DNA of 64,000 nt from Chloranthus sessilifolius. Lineage: Eukaryota; Streptophyta; Magnoliopsida; Chloranthales; Chloranthaceae. The stretch spans positions 12,103,501 to 12,167,500 of the forward strand of contig CM037596.1 of the NCBI GenBank assembly GCA_021018995.1, read 5' to 3'. Under the pieces are notes generated by a model. The model searched no databases. It was not told the DNA's origin and saw only the letters and a program-made list of their open reading frames with translations. Within the stretch, counting starts at the first letter, position 1. Every line of letters begins with the position of its first letter. The position numbers were made by a program, and so were the translations under genes. Below are positions 45,735-58,460 of the stretch, piece after piece.

Positions 45735-46681
45735 GTGATCAACAACATTCTCGACTTTTTATCCTTGATTTGAAATTAAACTCTTGAAGTAGCGTAATCC
45801 AAATGGATCAATCGTGGTTTGGCATCCTTCTTTGCTAACAAATATTTCAATGCAGAGTGGTTTGAAAAGACCACTATTTTTTATCCAAGCAGATAAGAAC
45901 GAAATTTATCCAGAGCATACACCACAGCTAATAGTTCTTTCTCAGTGGTGTAGTTGTCAGCATCGATCAACGTCTTCTTGGCATAATAAATTACGTGAGG
46001 TAATTTGTTCACCTTTGCCCTAAAAACAGCTCCGATAGCGTAATCAGATGCATCACACATGAGTTCGAATGGGAGAGAATAATCCGGTGGTTGGATTATT
46101 GGTGCAGTTGATAAGAGTTCACGCAGCTTCAAAAATGATTTCATGCAATGCTCATCAAATTCAAAAGGGACATCTTTACCAAGCAAGGTACATAAAGGTT
46201 TAGCCACCTTGCTGAACTCCTTAATGAATCGCCTATAAAATCCAGCATGCCCTAAAAATGATCGAATTTGGCGAACACTCTTTGGTGGGGGCAAATTGGC
46301 AATTAGGTTGACTTTGGCCTTATCCACTTCAATTCCTTTCTTGGAAACAATATGCCCCAGAACAATTCCTTGTTGAACCATGAAATGGCTCTTCTCCCAG
46401 CTAAGAATAAGTTTAGAATCCACACAACATTGTAAAACTTGTGCGAGGTGATTCAAACAAGAACCAAACGTTTTCCCAAAAACCCAGAAGTCGTCCATGA
46501 ACACCTCGATGAACTTGTCAATCACATCCGAAAATATGGCCAACATACATCGTTGGAAAGTAGCAGGTGCATTACATGTAACGGCATCCTTCGATATGCA
46601 AAAGTACCGTAAGGGCATGTGAATGTCGCTTCTCTTGATCGTGGAAAACGGGCACTTGATTGTATCCCTAATAACCATCAA
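45735..46681 (-). pseudogene. pol: RT C-terminal part and RNase H, element IV
   Basis: Open from 46681 to 45881. The RT catalytic box reads EVFMDDFWVFG; the thumb region VLGHIVSKKGIEVDKAKV and SVRQIRSFLGHAGFYRRF follow. RNase H begins LPFELMCDASDYAIGAV and continues TEKELLAVVYALDKFRSYL. The frame is lost at 45881, and the rest of RNase H to 45735 is in broken frames. Near 46600 the palm region is also scrambled (for example GLCNAPATFQ has lost its first residues). Confidence 0.85.
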
Positions 46682-47323
46682 GAAAGCAATAAAACTCTTG
46701 CCTCGCTAACTTCTCGAGGATTTGATCAATGAGCGGAAGGGAAAATGATCCTTTCTCGTAGTCGTGTTTAATTTTCTATAATCAATGCGAGACGCCACCC
46801 GAGTTTCACGGTAGGCAACAATTCTCCTTTCACGCTTTCTTTCACGGTGATTCCGGACTTTTTGGGACAATTTGACCTGACTAACCCATTCACTATCGTA
46901 AATCGGATAGATGATTCCGATCGAGTAATTTAATGATTTCCTTTAAAGCGATTTCTTGCATGTTCGGATTAAGTCGCCTCTGCGGTTCTCTCGATGGTTT
47001 ACTCTCATCTTCCGATGTATTTGTGCATACATATCGATGGGTCAATCCTTTTAAATCAACTAGAGTCCATCCGATAGCTTGTGATCTAGAAGCACTTACA
47101 ACAGGTCATGCTCTTGTTCTTCAGACAATGTGGATGAAATTATCACCGGAAACGTTTCTCGTGGCCCCAGAAAAGCGTATTTGAGCGATTCAGGCAACTG
47201 TTTCAATTCCACAGTTGGTGGCTCCTCAATTGATGGAGTCGGGTCAGCTTTTACTTCAATGGGTAACGGTTCTATCTTAGTCACAACTTCACATAAGTTA
47301 TCATATGGACATGATAAACTCAA
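46682..47323 (-). pseudogene. pol: RT N-terminal part and linker, element IV
   Basis: 47323 down to 47096 is open: MSLSCPYDNLCEVVTKIEPL, then LKQLPESLKYAFLGPRETFP and VIISSTLSEEQEHDLL. Downstream to 46682 the RT fingers region (PNMQE, ALKEIIKLLD) is readable only in shifted frames, as in element II. Confidence 0.75.
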
Positions 47324-48180
47324 CCTCGTCTCTTGATCGCCTTTCCGGATCCTTTTTCTTCATAGATGGCCAACAAAGCGGTTTCAAATTCTTCTTTGGT
47401 GAGCATTGATGGTAATGCTTCATCCACCACTTCGTCCATCTGATCAATGTAAAAACATTCGACCTCATCCTCGTTAGGGAAATGGTTCATCGCATGAAAT
47501 ATGTTCAATCTGACCTTCATGTTCCCAAAAGAAACGTCCATGAATCCCGTTCGACAATTAATGCAAGCGTTTGCAGTGGCGAGAAACGGACGTCCAAGGA
47601 TGATGGGGATTTGATTAATTGATTTAACAGGCAGTTCCATGTCTAAAACAATAAAGTCCATTGGAAAGACAAACTTGTCTATTCCAACCAAAACATCCTC
47701 GATAATTCCCCTAGGTCTTCTTTCTGACCTATCAGCCAGTTGGAGTGTGACCGTCGTGGGTTGCAATTCACCCAATCCGAGTTTCTCGTATATTGAGTAT
47801 GGGATTAGATTCACACTTGCTCCCAAATCCAATAGCGCTTTTCCAATTGGTTGCCCACCAATGACACATGGAACAGTTGGAACTCCAGGGTCTTTCAATT
47901 TTCGTGGGATTTCCAATTGTAATATTGAACTGACTTGATTAGTCAGGAACACTTTCTTGGAAATATGAGTACGCGCCTTTCGCTTACGAGTGCATAAATC
48001 TTTGAAAAATTTTACATACTCAGGCACTTGTTTGATTGTTTCAAGCAATGGAAGATTTATCTTTACTTGGTTGAATGTTTCGAAAATTTCTTCCATTTTT
48101 GCTGGTCCCTTTCCCATTCTAGATGGAGGAGTTAGGCATTGAGGGAATGGTGCCCTTGGGACATAAGGTGCAGGTTCCAT
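47320..48180 (-). pseudogene. pol: Protease region of element IV, open frame
   Basis: A 286-codon open frame. It gives QVKINLPLLETIKQVPEYVK, a KRKARTH basic patch, then VPCVIGGQPIGKALLDLGAS with the DLG active site around residue 120, YEKLGLGELQPTTVTLQLAD, GIIEDVLVGIDKFVFPMDFI, PIILGRPFLATANACINCRT and ECFYIDQMDEVVDEALPSML. This is the retropepsin region of Athila pol. It overlaps the next frame by four bases, so a frameshift separates it from RT. Confidence 0.88.
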
Positions 48181-48785
48181 TTTTTATTCTTGTTCATGTC
48201 CTAGTTGGACAGTTGAGGAAAACTCATCCTCGATTACTTTTTCTTTTCCCTTCTCTCTTCCTTTTTCTTTCTCTTTCTCTTTCTTTCTTTCTCTCTGTTC
48301 TTTTCTCGATTTGTTTTCTTTCTCTTTGTCGCTTCTCTTGCTTCATCTTTTCCCGATCAGATTTCAGCATTTCCACTTGATTATCAACTTCTCTTCCACT
48401 TCTCAAAGACCGTAATGACTTTCAACCTGTTGACTATTCGATGGTCTGCATCGGTGGTGCTTGACCTCGAGGATTGTTGACGGTTGGCTAGGAGCCTACC
48501 TTCCTCTGACTCAATTTCGGATTTGTCGATTGACTAAATTGATCTATCATCATCCTGTTGGAAAGCATGCATGCTTCATCACCTTTTCCTCCAAATCGGA
48601 ATCTCTAGAAAGCGGTAGCTTTGAGGTTGATTAAAATTCGATTTTTCTAATCGGAATTGGATGATAATAAGGAGGGTTCTCTGAAATTAGAATTCTACTG
48701 GTAGTGGGATTCTGTGGGCGGAAATTTTGTTGTCCACCCATTGTGTTGGCTCAGATCTTTGCTGGTTTACGACCACCACCCCATT
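48181..48785 (-). pseudogene. gag-pol linker of element IV
   Basis: Broken frames, with a Lys/Arg/Glu-rich low-complexity run (48224-48400 read on the minus strand) equal to the one at 5060-5230 in element II. No domain recognised. Confidence 0.6.
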
Positions 48786-49426
48786 CTAAGTTGGGGTGAT
48801 TTTTCCATTCGGGTTATAGGTATTGGAGTATATGTTTCTACCTCGCCGTTGATAAGATTGAGTCATTAACCTCCTCTTGAGGAGTAGGTTCATCAGAAAT
48901 AATGACAAGGTAGTGGGGCACTCATTAGCCATGTGACCTGGGTGGTCACAAATTGAACACACAGCGGGGGTGACAGGAGCTTTAGCTTGCTTGGTCGCAG
49001 CTAACAACATATTCATTTGCTTGGACAACATATCAACCTTTGTCGATAGATCAGAGGTATTATTTTTGACATTATACAATCCATCTCTTGTCAACACATG
49101 AGATTTAGATGCCAAATCCAAGTTAGTTCGCCCCAGAGTTTCACTTTGTATCGAAGTTTGGTATAACTTCTCAAACAATGCCCACAATTCATCAGCTTCT
49201 TTTGTGGCACATGATCCACCACACGATGCATCAACCATGCGTCTCTCTTCAGGAATCAGCCCATTATAAAAACTTTGGACCTGTTGCCACCTTGGAACTT
49301 GATGATTTGGACAACTCTTAATCAATTCCTTAAAACGTTCCCAACATTCATGGAATGTTTCAGTAGGTTGTTGGGAAAAGAATTGAATCTTCTGACGCAA
49401 CTCAATGGCTTTGGTCATGGGAAAAT
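48786..49426 (-). pseudogene. gag: gag of element IV, capsid and zinc knuckle part
   Basis: Open from 49418: MTKAIELRQKIQFFSQQ, TETFHECWERFKELIKSC, VPRWQQVQSFYNGLIPEE, MVDASCGGSCATKEADELW, a coiled-coil-like stretch (KVDMLSKQMNMLLAATKQAK) and the knuckle CSICDHPGHMANEC. It is the direct continuation of the frame at 52134-52640 across solo LTR S2. A frameshift after the knuckle alters the end. Confidence 0.87.
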
Positions 49427-52082
49427 TGTGACTGCCCGGAATTTCAGCACCCCGAAACCCGTGCCATCAGCACGATCATCTTGACCGTGCCCTTTAGCTA
49501 AGCACGGAACACTGGTATATCAAGCATCAAAAAGTATAATAAACGAAATTACAGAATTTAAATCTATATTAATTAACTTCCCAAAAGACAGTTCTACCCT
49601 CATGCCTCTGCATGAATGGAGAATCGATCCGAACCATCGATGATAGAAATCATCACGGATGGTTCGTCCCAAAAGAATAATCCCAACTCCTCATATACAT
49701 GGTTTTAAACAAAATCAAGGCTTGACATACCAAGCCGTACAAAATCTCTCTAAAAGCCCTCAAAGCGGCACAACGGAGTCCTCTAGAAGAAGTCCTCAGG
49801 AGGTGGCTCCAATTCTTCGCCGGCCGCAAGGTCCGACTCGCCGGGATCAGCGTCTCCTGAAGCCTCGGCAGCTGCTAGTAGTGGACCTGCGACGTATAGT
49901 CTATAGGGTGAGCTACATCCTAGCTCAATAGGGAATAAACACGGTTGAACATATAAATTATAACTCACATGTATTCCATGATATGCCATGCATGATGTAT
50001 CTATGCAGTTATTGATGAGAACAGTTGAAAAGCATTTAGTTTTACTGTTGATTGCTTATATTTTCGTTTACTCATGAATGATGCTGAAAAGGCCTAAAGC
50101 AAAACTTAAACTTTCAACTTAAGTAATCCCCGAGCAATATAGCATCGAGCCCCGATGAGATACCCTTCATCGTCATCTATATAGACAGTTTTAACGTATT
50201 CCCTGAGAATACCATATAGTACCCAAGCCCCTTTCCCCTGGGGATTGGTGGCGGGGTTTCACTTGTCTCAAATCAACACCCCTGGGGTGTGCTTACTATG
50301 TACGGATAAGCCTCCGCACTGGCCTACGGTTTCGCCACATCAGACGGCCACGGATATCCCCGCCGTGTCGGGCCGTGGATATCCCGCCACGCCCATGGGG
50401 TAACCTATCAAACCTCAAATAACAAAATATATTGCCTTATATATAGTTATTCACCGTAAGTGTAAGTGCTATCTTATATCGTTAGGCCTCACAAACATGA
50501 TTCAATCATTGGATACATCCCTGGGATGTATCCATTTACTTGCATCACGCTTGATGCTCTCATCTCTTTACTTCTTCATCCCCTGGGGATGGCTTATTAG
50601 AATTACTCTTATGGATGTCACACGCACACACACTTTTCACAATTCTTAAGCAATTAAACAATTGAATTGAAATCTATATCATTACATACATGCTCTTGTA
50701 AAATAAAGTACATGTTCAAGGTGTTCCCTACCTCAAGTCTTTGTTTGCTCAACGCATCAAGGTCCCACGTGGCTCCTTGTGCACTAGTCCACACGTACCA
50801 CCTATGGTACCACATAACAGGTGAAACACATCACAAAGGATGCAATAAAGAAGGTCTAAGACTCTCCAAGAATCTTAAAGTCAAACCCAAAAGTCAACAT
50901 ATTTTATCCCAGTCGATTAATCGAATTCCAAAATCGATTAATCAAATCTGATTCGATTAATCGATTTCCAAAATCGATTAATCGAAAGTCAATATCGATT
51001 AATCGATTTTCAAATCGATTAATCGAGATTTTCATTCGATTAATCGAATCTCATTCGATTAATCGAAATTCTCTGTTTCGCAAAGTCGATTCTCAATTCG
51101 AGTAGTTCGATTTTCAAATCAACTAATCGAGATTTTCATTCGATTAATCGAATCTCATTCGATTAATCGAAATTCTCTGTTTCGCAAAGTCGATTCTCAA
51201 TTTGAGTAGTCGAGTTCCTAAAATCGATTAATCGATCCCAAATCGATTAATCGAAAACTGAAATCGATTAATCGAAATCCCATTTCGATTAGTCGATTTT
51301 CCTCAAGTCCTTTCCTCCAGTCCCCTGGGGTCCACTGGAGGTTCCCAGTCGATTAATCGACACTCAAATCGATTAATCGAAATCCAAAGTCGATTAATCG
51401 AACTCCAATTCGATTAATCGAAATCGGGGTCCTCTGACCTTTCAACTTCCTGGCCAATTTCGATTAATCAAAACCCAATTTCGATTAATCGAAATTGTCA
51501 GATTCAGCCCCTTTCGAGCTGTTCTTCCCAATCTTCTTCCATACCTTTTTCCTCTATTTTTTTAAACCATTATCCTATGATTTATCCCACTTTCAACCAC
51601 AACCTAGCCTCTACGATCTATGCATTTTATTCACAAAAATTTTACCTTAAATCAATCTCAAATTGATTTCAAATCAAATGGTTGGAAGGCTAGGGTTTCC
51701 AGCTTTGGCTCTAACAGATCCAAACCGTGTTGAATCCGGCATTTATCGCTTGAATCCCCTCTCCAAATCAGTTGCAATAACTCCTCTCTTTCCTTCCTCT
51801 CTCTCTCTCTTTTTTACTTCTCTCTCAACCACCAAAAACACACATTTAGGGTTATTAAACCCTTTTATCCCTTTCCTCACGTGTGTGTGTTGAGCACATA
51901 CACCGCGATAGGTGTATGCGACTTCACAATTACAACACACACCACATAGACATTCAATTTGTCACATCTCATCCGTTCATCACACCTCATGCTAACTATT
52001 GGACTTCCATTTGGTCAAACCTATGACCGATCGGGCACGGATCCCGAGGTCATAGTTTAGCGTAATTTTTTGAGCTATTACA
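49427..52082 (-). mobile_element. Solo LTR S2 of the element I family, inside gag of element IV
   Basis: On the + strand it starts tgtgactgcccgg and ends gagctattaca, the reverse complement of the family LTR, with a perfect 5-bp duplicate aaaat (49422-49426 and 52083-52087). Contains the palindrome array at 50909-51511, mostly TTAA cores. Excising it restores the gag frame. Confidence 0.92.
50909..51511 (-). repeat. Palindrome array in S2
   Basis: Over 20 copies of tcgattaatcga or close variants. A piece of about 110 bp (gattttcattcgattaatc ... ctctgtttcgcaaagtcgat) is present twice, at 51009-51115 and 51129-51205. Confidence 0.88.
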
Positions 52083-52640
52083 AAAATATTTTTTAAGAAA
52101 CTGACGGTGTAGCTCTGCCCAACTCTGAATAGATTATGGTTCTAAAGAATAAAACCACGTTTTTGCCTTGTCCCTTAAAGAGAAAGGGAAGAGTCGGAGT
52201 TTAGCTATCTCATCAGTGACATTGTGGACTCTGAACATTTTGCATACCCCAGTGAATTCATTTAGATGAACGTGCGGATTTTCATTTACTAACCCATGGA
52301 AAATTGGTAGTATTTGGATCATCCCTGATTTGAATTCATAGTGGTTTCCTGGAATAGGATCATGCATTATACATTCCTGATCCTCGTAAAAACCAGGATC
52401 ATTATAATATTCGAGTGTTCTTGGGCCCTCATTGTAATTGTTATTCCCATCATTTCCATTATTTTCATTATTGCCATTATTGATATTCTGGTTGTTCCCA
52501 TTCATTTCTTGCCTTTGATCAACCATGGTATCAGTATGATGATACTGATTCCTTTGAATTCTATGATTCTCTCTACAAGATCGTTCGATCTCAAGATTAA
52601 ATGGTAGCAGATGTGGGTGATGAGAACGAGTAAAGCTCAT
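52083..52640 (-). pseudogene. gag: gag of element IV, N-terminal part
   Basis: ATG at 52640: MSFTRSHHPHLLPFNLEIER, an Asn-rich run, EGPRTLEYYNDPGFYEDQE, VHLNEFTGVCKMFRVHNVTD and LRLFPFSLRDKAKTWFYSLE. A TAA at 52134-52136 interrupts it where element II has CAA, so this is a direct C-to-T nonsense change. The frame beyond the stop continues to the S2 insertion point. Confidence 0.87.
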
Positions 52641-53190
52641 ACACTACGCTCACAAACAAAGATTGATGAATCCACAACAAACTCAAAATATTCAGCTTCA
52701 ATCGATTAAAGCAAAGATTTTCAATCGATTAACACAAGCGCACAATTAAAATTCGAATTAAAATTAAATTTATTTATTTTATTTTTTTAAATCCGAATTT
52801 CAAAAATAAAAATTAAAAAAATTAAATTTTAAACCTAATGGCAATCCTACAAAATCTTATCTAAAAGAGAAAAATAAGGGAAAAAAATAAAAGATTCCTA
52901 AATTTTCTAAGGAAGGTATCCTAAATTTATAAACTTCCTAAAAAATTAATAACTAATTTTAGAAAATCCTAGAATATCTAAAAGAGGAAAATAAGGAAAA
53001 AGAATCATACTAAAATAAGAAGTCCTAAAAACCTAAACTTCCTAAAAGAGTCCTACACAAACTTACCTAAAAGAGAAAAATAAGGGAAAGAAGATTTTGT
53101 AAAGCAGAAATCCAAATATTGATTTTTTTTTTTTTTTTAATCAAAACACAAAAAAAATCCCTAACCGAATTAATCAAAATTTTGCCGATC
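52641..53190 (-). other. Leader of element IV
   Basis: AT-rich, no ORF, with repeated cctaaaaataa-type phrases like those in the leader of element II. Confidence 0.6.
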
Positions 53191-53208
53191 TCCCCGGCAA
53201 CGGCGCCA
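53191..53208 (-). other. Primer binding site of element IV
   Basis: On the element strand TGGCGCCGTTGCCGGGGA, the site seen in Athila/Tat gypsy elements. It lies six bases inside the LTR end. Confidence 0.88.
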
Positions 53209-53214
53209 AAAACT

Positions 53215-54736
53215 TGGTGTATTTTAAGTGTAACCCTTGCAAGTGCACAAGATCTATTGCAGTATGGCAAGAACAAAGGTGTCGAACCCACAGGGAAATC
53301 TTGAATTTTAATTAATTCTTTCAGAGATTTAAAAACGTCCCCAAGGAAGTACCAAAGGGCAGATTCAATTTAACCAAAAATTTATCACTTTTTTAAATGC
53401 AAGAAAAATAAATTAATCTAAACAATGAATTACTGATGAATCTAAGAATAATATTTAAATAAGATGAAGAAATATGCTACCCCAGATTTGTACCCCCCTT
53501 TCATTAAAGAATCATTCACACCATCACCATCATTCATTCATAAAAATGATTTGAAATAAAGTATGATCATCAATCCGGCATACCCTATCTAAAAACAATG
53601 ACTCAGCCTATCATTGCGGTATGAGTCATGTAAGAAGCATAGCGTATCTCGTGATGTGTAGATCAAAACAATAAAAACATTAGACTATGGTATTAATCAT
53701 AAATATGGGTACTTATCTGGGGATCGCATCTTTCCCGATCTACTGATTTAGCCGCTCATCTTTGGTGTATGATCTCCTTGTTCATTCAAAGCCATTCCTC
53801 TTTTTATTTCTTCCAAAAATCTTTGGTTACAATGTCTTTTCCTAAATATAATCTATGAATGTAAAAGAAAGACAGTGCAAATCCTAAGTACAATCTACCC
53901 AAATCAATCCCTAGAAGAAGGAGAAAAGAAAAACTTTTAAAAAGATGCCCAGAGCAGTCTAAAACCAAAAATAATAATGAATAAATAATCCTCTCCAAAA
54001 AAAACTCTCTCTAAAAAATCTCTAATTATTTCCTAAAAAAACCCTCCTCTCGACGTGTTTGGTTTGGCTTTAAATAGCCCCCCTCATCGCAGAGGTCTCC
54101 CGCCGCCTCAATTTAGGGTCGATTAATCGACCCTATAGGGTCGATGCATCGACCTCCCAAGAATCACTGAAAATCTGCTTTTAAAGTGTCAGTTCCGTGT
54201 ATGACACTTTTTGTGGCTCGATTAATCGACCAAAAAGGGTCGATGCATCGAGCCTGCAAAAGTTCCTAAAAATCAGCTTTAAAGTGTCAGTTCTGTCTCT
54301 GACACTTTTTTTTCCTCGATTAATTGACCAAAAGGGTCGATGCATCGAGCTCCCAGAAATCCGTGAATTCCAGCCGACTTTTTATATCAGATACTGCTTC
54401 GGTATTTTAGCCATAACTTTCTGTCCCAAACTCGGATTGAGACAATTCTTGATCCGTTGGAAAGCTGACATAACGATCTACAACTTTTGTGTTTTAACAA
54501 TTTCATAATTCGACCGTCTTGAATGTCCAAATGGAGCTACAAGTCGCACTAAGTTCTCGATGACCCAAAGTTGCAGTGTTTTGACATTATTTTCAGAATT
54601 CTTGGGCTGTTTTCTGCACTTGGCTTGTATTTACCTAAAACACTTCAAATCTAATAATTCTTATCAGATAGCCTTCATCGGATAGCTAAATATAGGTATC
54701 TAGGGGTGAAATATCATCATATTTCACTACTCATCA
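53215..54736 (-). repeat. 5' LTR of element IV
   Basis: Nearly identical to 40831-42327. Three palindrome pairs lie at 54116-54153, 54217-54252 and 54315-54350, and the shared LTR module at about 54365-54615. Confidence 0.92.
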
Positions 54737-54741
54737 ATTAC

Positions 54742-56924
54742 AAACCCTATTTGACCACTAGTTGCATGCTAAGACGAGCAAATGCGAATTCTGGATGCGT
54801 GAAGTGACATTTCTAGGCCACAGGATTTCTGAGGCAGGGATTACTGTTGATCCTGCAAAAATTGAAGCCATTGTAAATTGGGCGAGCCCCAAAAGTGTTA
54901 CTAAAGTATGAAGTTTCCTTGGCTTAGCTGGTTACTATAGAAGGTTCGTGGAAGGTTTCTCAAAGATCTCAGGACCTCTTACCAGGCTGACCAAGAAAAA
55001 TGTGAAATTCATTTGGACTGATGAGTGTGAGAAGAGCTTTCTCGAGCTAAAGAAAAGATTGACTATTGCTCCCATTCTAGTGATACCTTCTGGCAGTGGT
55101 GGCTTTACCGTTAATACCGATGCATCATATAAAGGACTAGGTGGTGTCCTGATGCAGAATGGGAGAGTTGTAGGTTACGGATCCAGGCAGCTAAAGGAGC
55201 ATGAAAATAATTACCCTACACACGATCTAGAACTGGCCGCTATCATATTCGCGCTGAAGATCTGGAGACACTACCTATATGGAGAAAAATTCATCATCTC
55301 CACGGATGATCAAAGTCTTAAATACCTTTTTACGCAGAAAGACTTGAATATGAGGCAGAGAAGATGGTTGGAATTTCTGATCGATTATGATTGTGAGATC
55401 AAGTATCATCCGGGAAAGGCTAATGTTGTTGCCGATGCCCTCAGCAGATTTGTTCCAGAACAGGTAATTCGACCAAGAGCATTGCTTTCGCACATTGTTA
55501 TCACCTCTTCATTACTTGATCGAATCAGGGGATTACAGCTTGAAGATCCTATCCTCTTGAAATTGAAGGACGGTGGGAAGTCTAAGATTACTGTCAGGGA
55601 TGATGGGATGATGCTATTCCAGGAACGCTACTGTGTACCTGATAATATAGAATTGAAATGGGAGATCTTAGACGAAGCCCATATGTCTAAGTTCTCTATT
55701 CACCCTGGGAACAATAAGATGTACAAGGGATTGAAAAAAAATTATTGGTGGTATGATATGAAGAGAGAGATCGCTAACTACGTGGCAAGGTGTCTCACAT
55801 GCCAGCAAGTTAAAGCTGAACATCAGAAACCACCCGGGTTACTTCAGCCACTATCGATTCCGGGTTGGAAATGGGAGAGTATTGGCATGGATTTTATCAC
55901 CGGTTTTCCGAGAACCCTGAAGAGGAACGACGCTGTTTGGGTTGTGGTCGATAGACTGACTAAATCGGTTCAGTTTATTCCGTACCGCATGACCTATTCA
56001 GCCTCCCAGTTGGCAGATATTTATATTCGTAAGATTGTAAGATTGCATGGTGTGTCTGCTGATATCGTATCTGATAGAGACCCTCGTTTCACGTCAAGAT
56101 TTTGGCATAAATTTCAAGATGGGATGGGGGCTAAGTTGAAATTTAGCTTCGCTTTTCATCCTCAAACGGATGGGCAGACCGAAAGATTGAATCAAGTGTT
56201 AGAGGACATGCTTCGTGCTTGTGTACTGGACTTTGGAGGCAATTGGGACGAGCATCTACCTCTTGCGGAGTTCGCGTATAATAATAGTTACCAGTCCACT
56301 ATACAGATGGCCCCGTATGAAGCCTTATATGGGAGAAGTTGCAGAACTCCTCTGTGTTGGGATGAGGTCGGCGTGAGAAGTTTGTTGGGACCTCAAATTG
56401 TTGAAGACACGTCCAAACAAGTTCAATTGATCCGAGAACGAATGCGGACCGCGCAGAGCAGACAGAAGAGTTACGCTGATTTGAAGCGTAGGAATTGGGA
56501 TCTGATTGAAGGGGATCAAGTCTTTGTAAAAATCTCTCCTATGAAAGGAGTGATGAGATTCGGGCGGAAAGGAAAACTTAGTCTGAGATTTGTGGGACCG
56601 TTCAAAATTTTAAAGAGAATCGTAGAAACGGCATATCGAGTCAAGCTACCACCAAAGTTTGCCGATGTGCACAACGTTTTTCACATATCCATGTTAAAGA
56701 AATACGTGGCAGACCCTACTCACGTTATCGATTGGGAACCCTTGGAGGTTTATAAGGATATGTCCATGGTGGAGGTGCCTGTTTAGATTGTTGATCAGAA
56801 AGAGCAGACCCTGAGGAATAAAGTTATACCGCTGGTCCTTGTGATTTGGCAGCACCACTCTCCCGAGGAAGCCACTTGGGAGCGCGAGGATGTTATCAGG
56901 AGGGACTAGCCCTATCTCTTCTAG
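54742..56924 (+). pseudogene. pol: pol of element III: RT end, RNase H, integrase, chromodomain
   Basis: Continues the RT frame from 40830. Stops TAG at 54759-54761 and TGA at 54909-54911 interrupt the RT end ([20 protein letters not shown]). From 54948 a 612-codon frame holds RNase H ([48 protein letters not shown]) and the integrase zinc region ([26 protein letters not shown]). The core has catalytic D (IGMDFITGF), D ([12 protein letters not shown]) and E ([18 protein letters not shown]), followed by GPF ([13 protein letters not shown]). TAG at 56784-56786 cuts off the chromodomain (LVIWQHHSPEEATWEREDVI), which would guide insertion into certain chromatin. Confidence 0.92.
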
Positions 56925-56960
56925 TAAGGTATGACTCAATTTCAAGGACGAAATTTTTAT

Positions 56961-56973
56961 AAGTAGGGAAGAG
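56961..56973 (+). other. Polypurine tract of element III
   Basis: aagtagggaagag directly before the LTR, after the phrase ttcaaggacgaaat. Confidence 0.75.
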
Positions 56974-57744
56974 TATCATGATCTAAATTTTATACCTTTG
57001 ATACACCTAAAATATGTGTATATGTTTAATACTGTATTCCCTGCATACCTTGAGTTTTCAAAACGTTTTATCTAAAAATGCATATTTTGGTTTTTCAAGC
57101 TTTTATATTTATTTTCGTCATTAATGAACACAAGTTATGTGGTGGCCTATTGGTTAAAGGCTTTAAATTCCAGATAAGAGGTTTAGGGATCAAACTTTGT
57201 TACGTGTACTTTAAACCTTTATTTTAGACTTTGAGATAAAAGCTTATACACTCTTCCTTATTATGTTGGCTTAACAGAGAATCCTAAATTATAAACTCAT
57301 TTAGAGTCCTTCTTAAGAATAGAGCCATCAGACACCCTAGAGACCTTAGAGAAGAAATTCTAGATTTATCTTCCTAGAACCCTTCTTTTGGAAGGGCGGT
57401 GAGACGTTGGCGTATATTCTCAAGCGGCCTTCACCTTCTTCTAAAATCATCATCATTGTTGGGATCTGAATCTAATCGTGGTGGTACGATCAATCTAGGT
57501 ATGGAGAAATCATGCTTTCCATTGATCTTAAAATATTATTGTTTATTAATATATTTTTATATAAATTAGTGATTTTATTTCATAGATAATGATGGAATGA
57601 TTAAATGAATGCATGCTATGATTAATAGATTTTTAATGTTAATGATGTTGGATTAAAAAGAAGTCCGATTAAATTCCACCATGTGATTTGATGTATTTTG
57701 AGGCGTGCTCACGGATTGAAATCAATCGATTGACACCTAAAAGC

Positions 57745-57995
57745 AATTTCCGTGAATTCCCGCCAAACTTTGCATCAGATACTGCCTCGGTATTTTGGCC
57801 ATAACTTTCTGTCCCGTACTCGGATTGAGGAGATTCGTACGGCGTTAGAAAGCTGACGATAAGCTCTACAACGTTTGTGTTTTAGCTAGTTTCTGAATCT
57901 AACGTCTTGAAGGTCTAAATTGAGCTGCACGTAGCACTAAGTTCCTGATGACCCAAAGTTGCAATATTTTGATATTATTTTCGAAATTCTGGGGC
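57745..57995 (-). repeat. LTR module shared with Athila-like elements
   Basis: Read on the + strand it parallels 54365-54615 (LTR of IV) and, inverted, 1553-1812 (LTR of II), with phrases such as ataactttctgtccc, aaagctgac, ctctacaac, tgacccaaagttgca and ggctgtttt in the same order. Confidence 0.8.
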
Positions 57996-58204
57996 TGTTT
58001 TACGCACCATGATCGTATGATATGCACTGTAATATTTATGCACCATGATTGTATACACTTTGATATTTACGTACGTTGATCAAATGCATTTAAATGCATA
58101 TGTAGTATGATATCACTCTCATGCACTTTATATGCCCCATGATGATCTATATAATTCACAATCAAAATACGTAAAATACGATGAAATGTCAAGCCATGAT
58201 TAAT

Positions 58205-58460
58205 AAGCATTAGACCCAACATCTTGTATATGATGGAGTCTAAGAAGGTATTAGACCCAACATCTTGTGTAAGATGGAGTCTAACTGAACAAGAGTATGA
58301 TGAGCATGATTCAGCCCAACGTCTTGAGCGGGACGGAGTTTGACATGCAATAAATAACATGATTCATTAGACCCAACGTCTCGAGCATGACGGAGTCTAA
58401 CTAACAAGTGATAAGCATGATTAAGACCCAACGTCTTGAGCGGGACGGAGTCTAACGTGC
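58205..58460 (+). repeat. Tandem phrases in the element III LTR
   Basis: Five units of about 45-55 bp with the pattern gacccaac-(gt/at)ctt-(g/t)-a-g-(c/t)-gg/at-(a)c/t-gga-gtctaa. The same run is in the 5' LTR at 37583-37821. Confidence 0.8.

Larger units (their letters stand above)
40831..54736 (-). mobile_element. Element IV: Athila-like retrotransposon, minus strand
   Basis: LTRs at 53215-54736 (5') and 40831-42327 (3'), flanked by attac (40826-40830 and 54737-54741). On the minus strand the order is PBS, gag, protease, RT, RNase H, integrase, a 2.0-kb non-coding tail and PPT. Solo LTR S2 splits gag. It is a close relative of element II, and its better-kept coding text guides the reading of II. 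The LTRs are nearly identical, so the insertion is recent. Confidence 0.93.
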
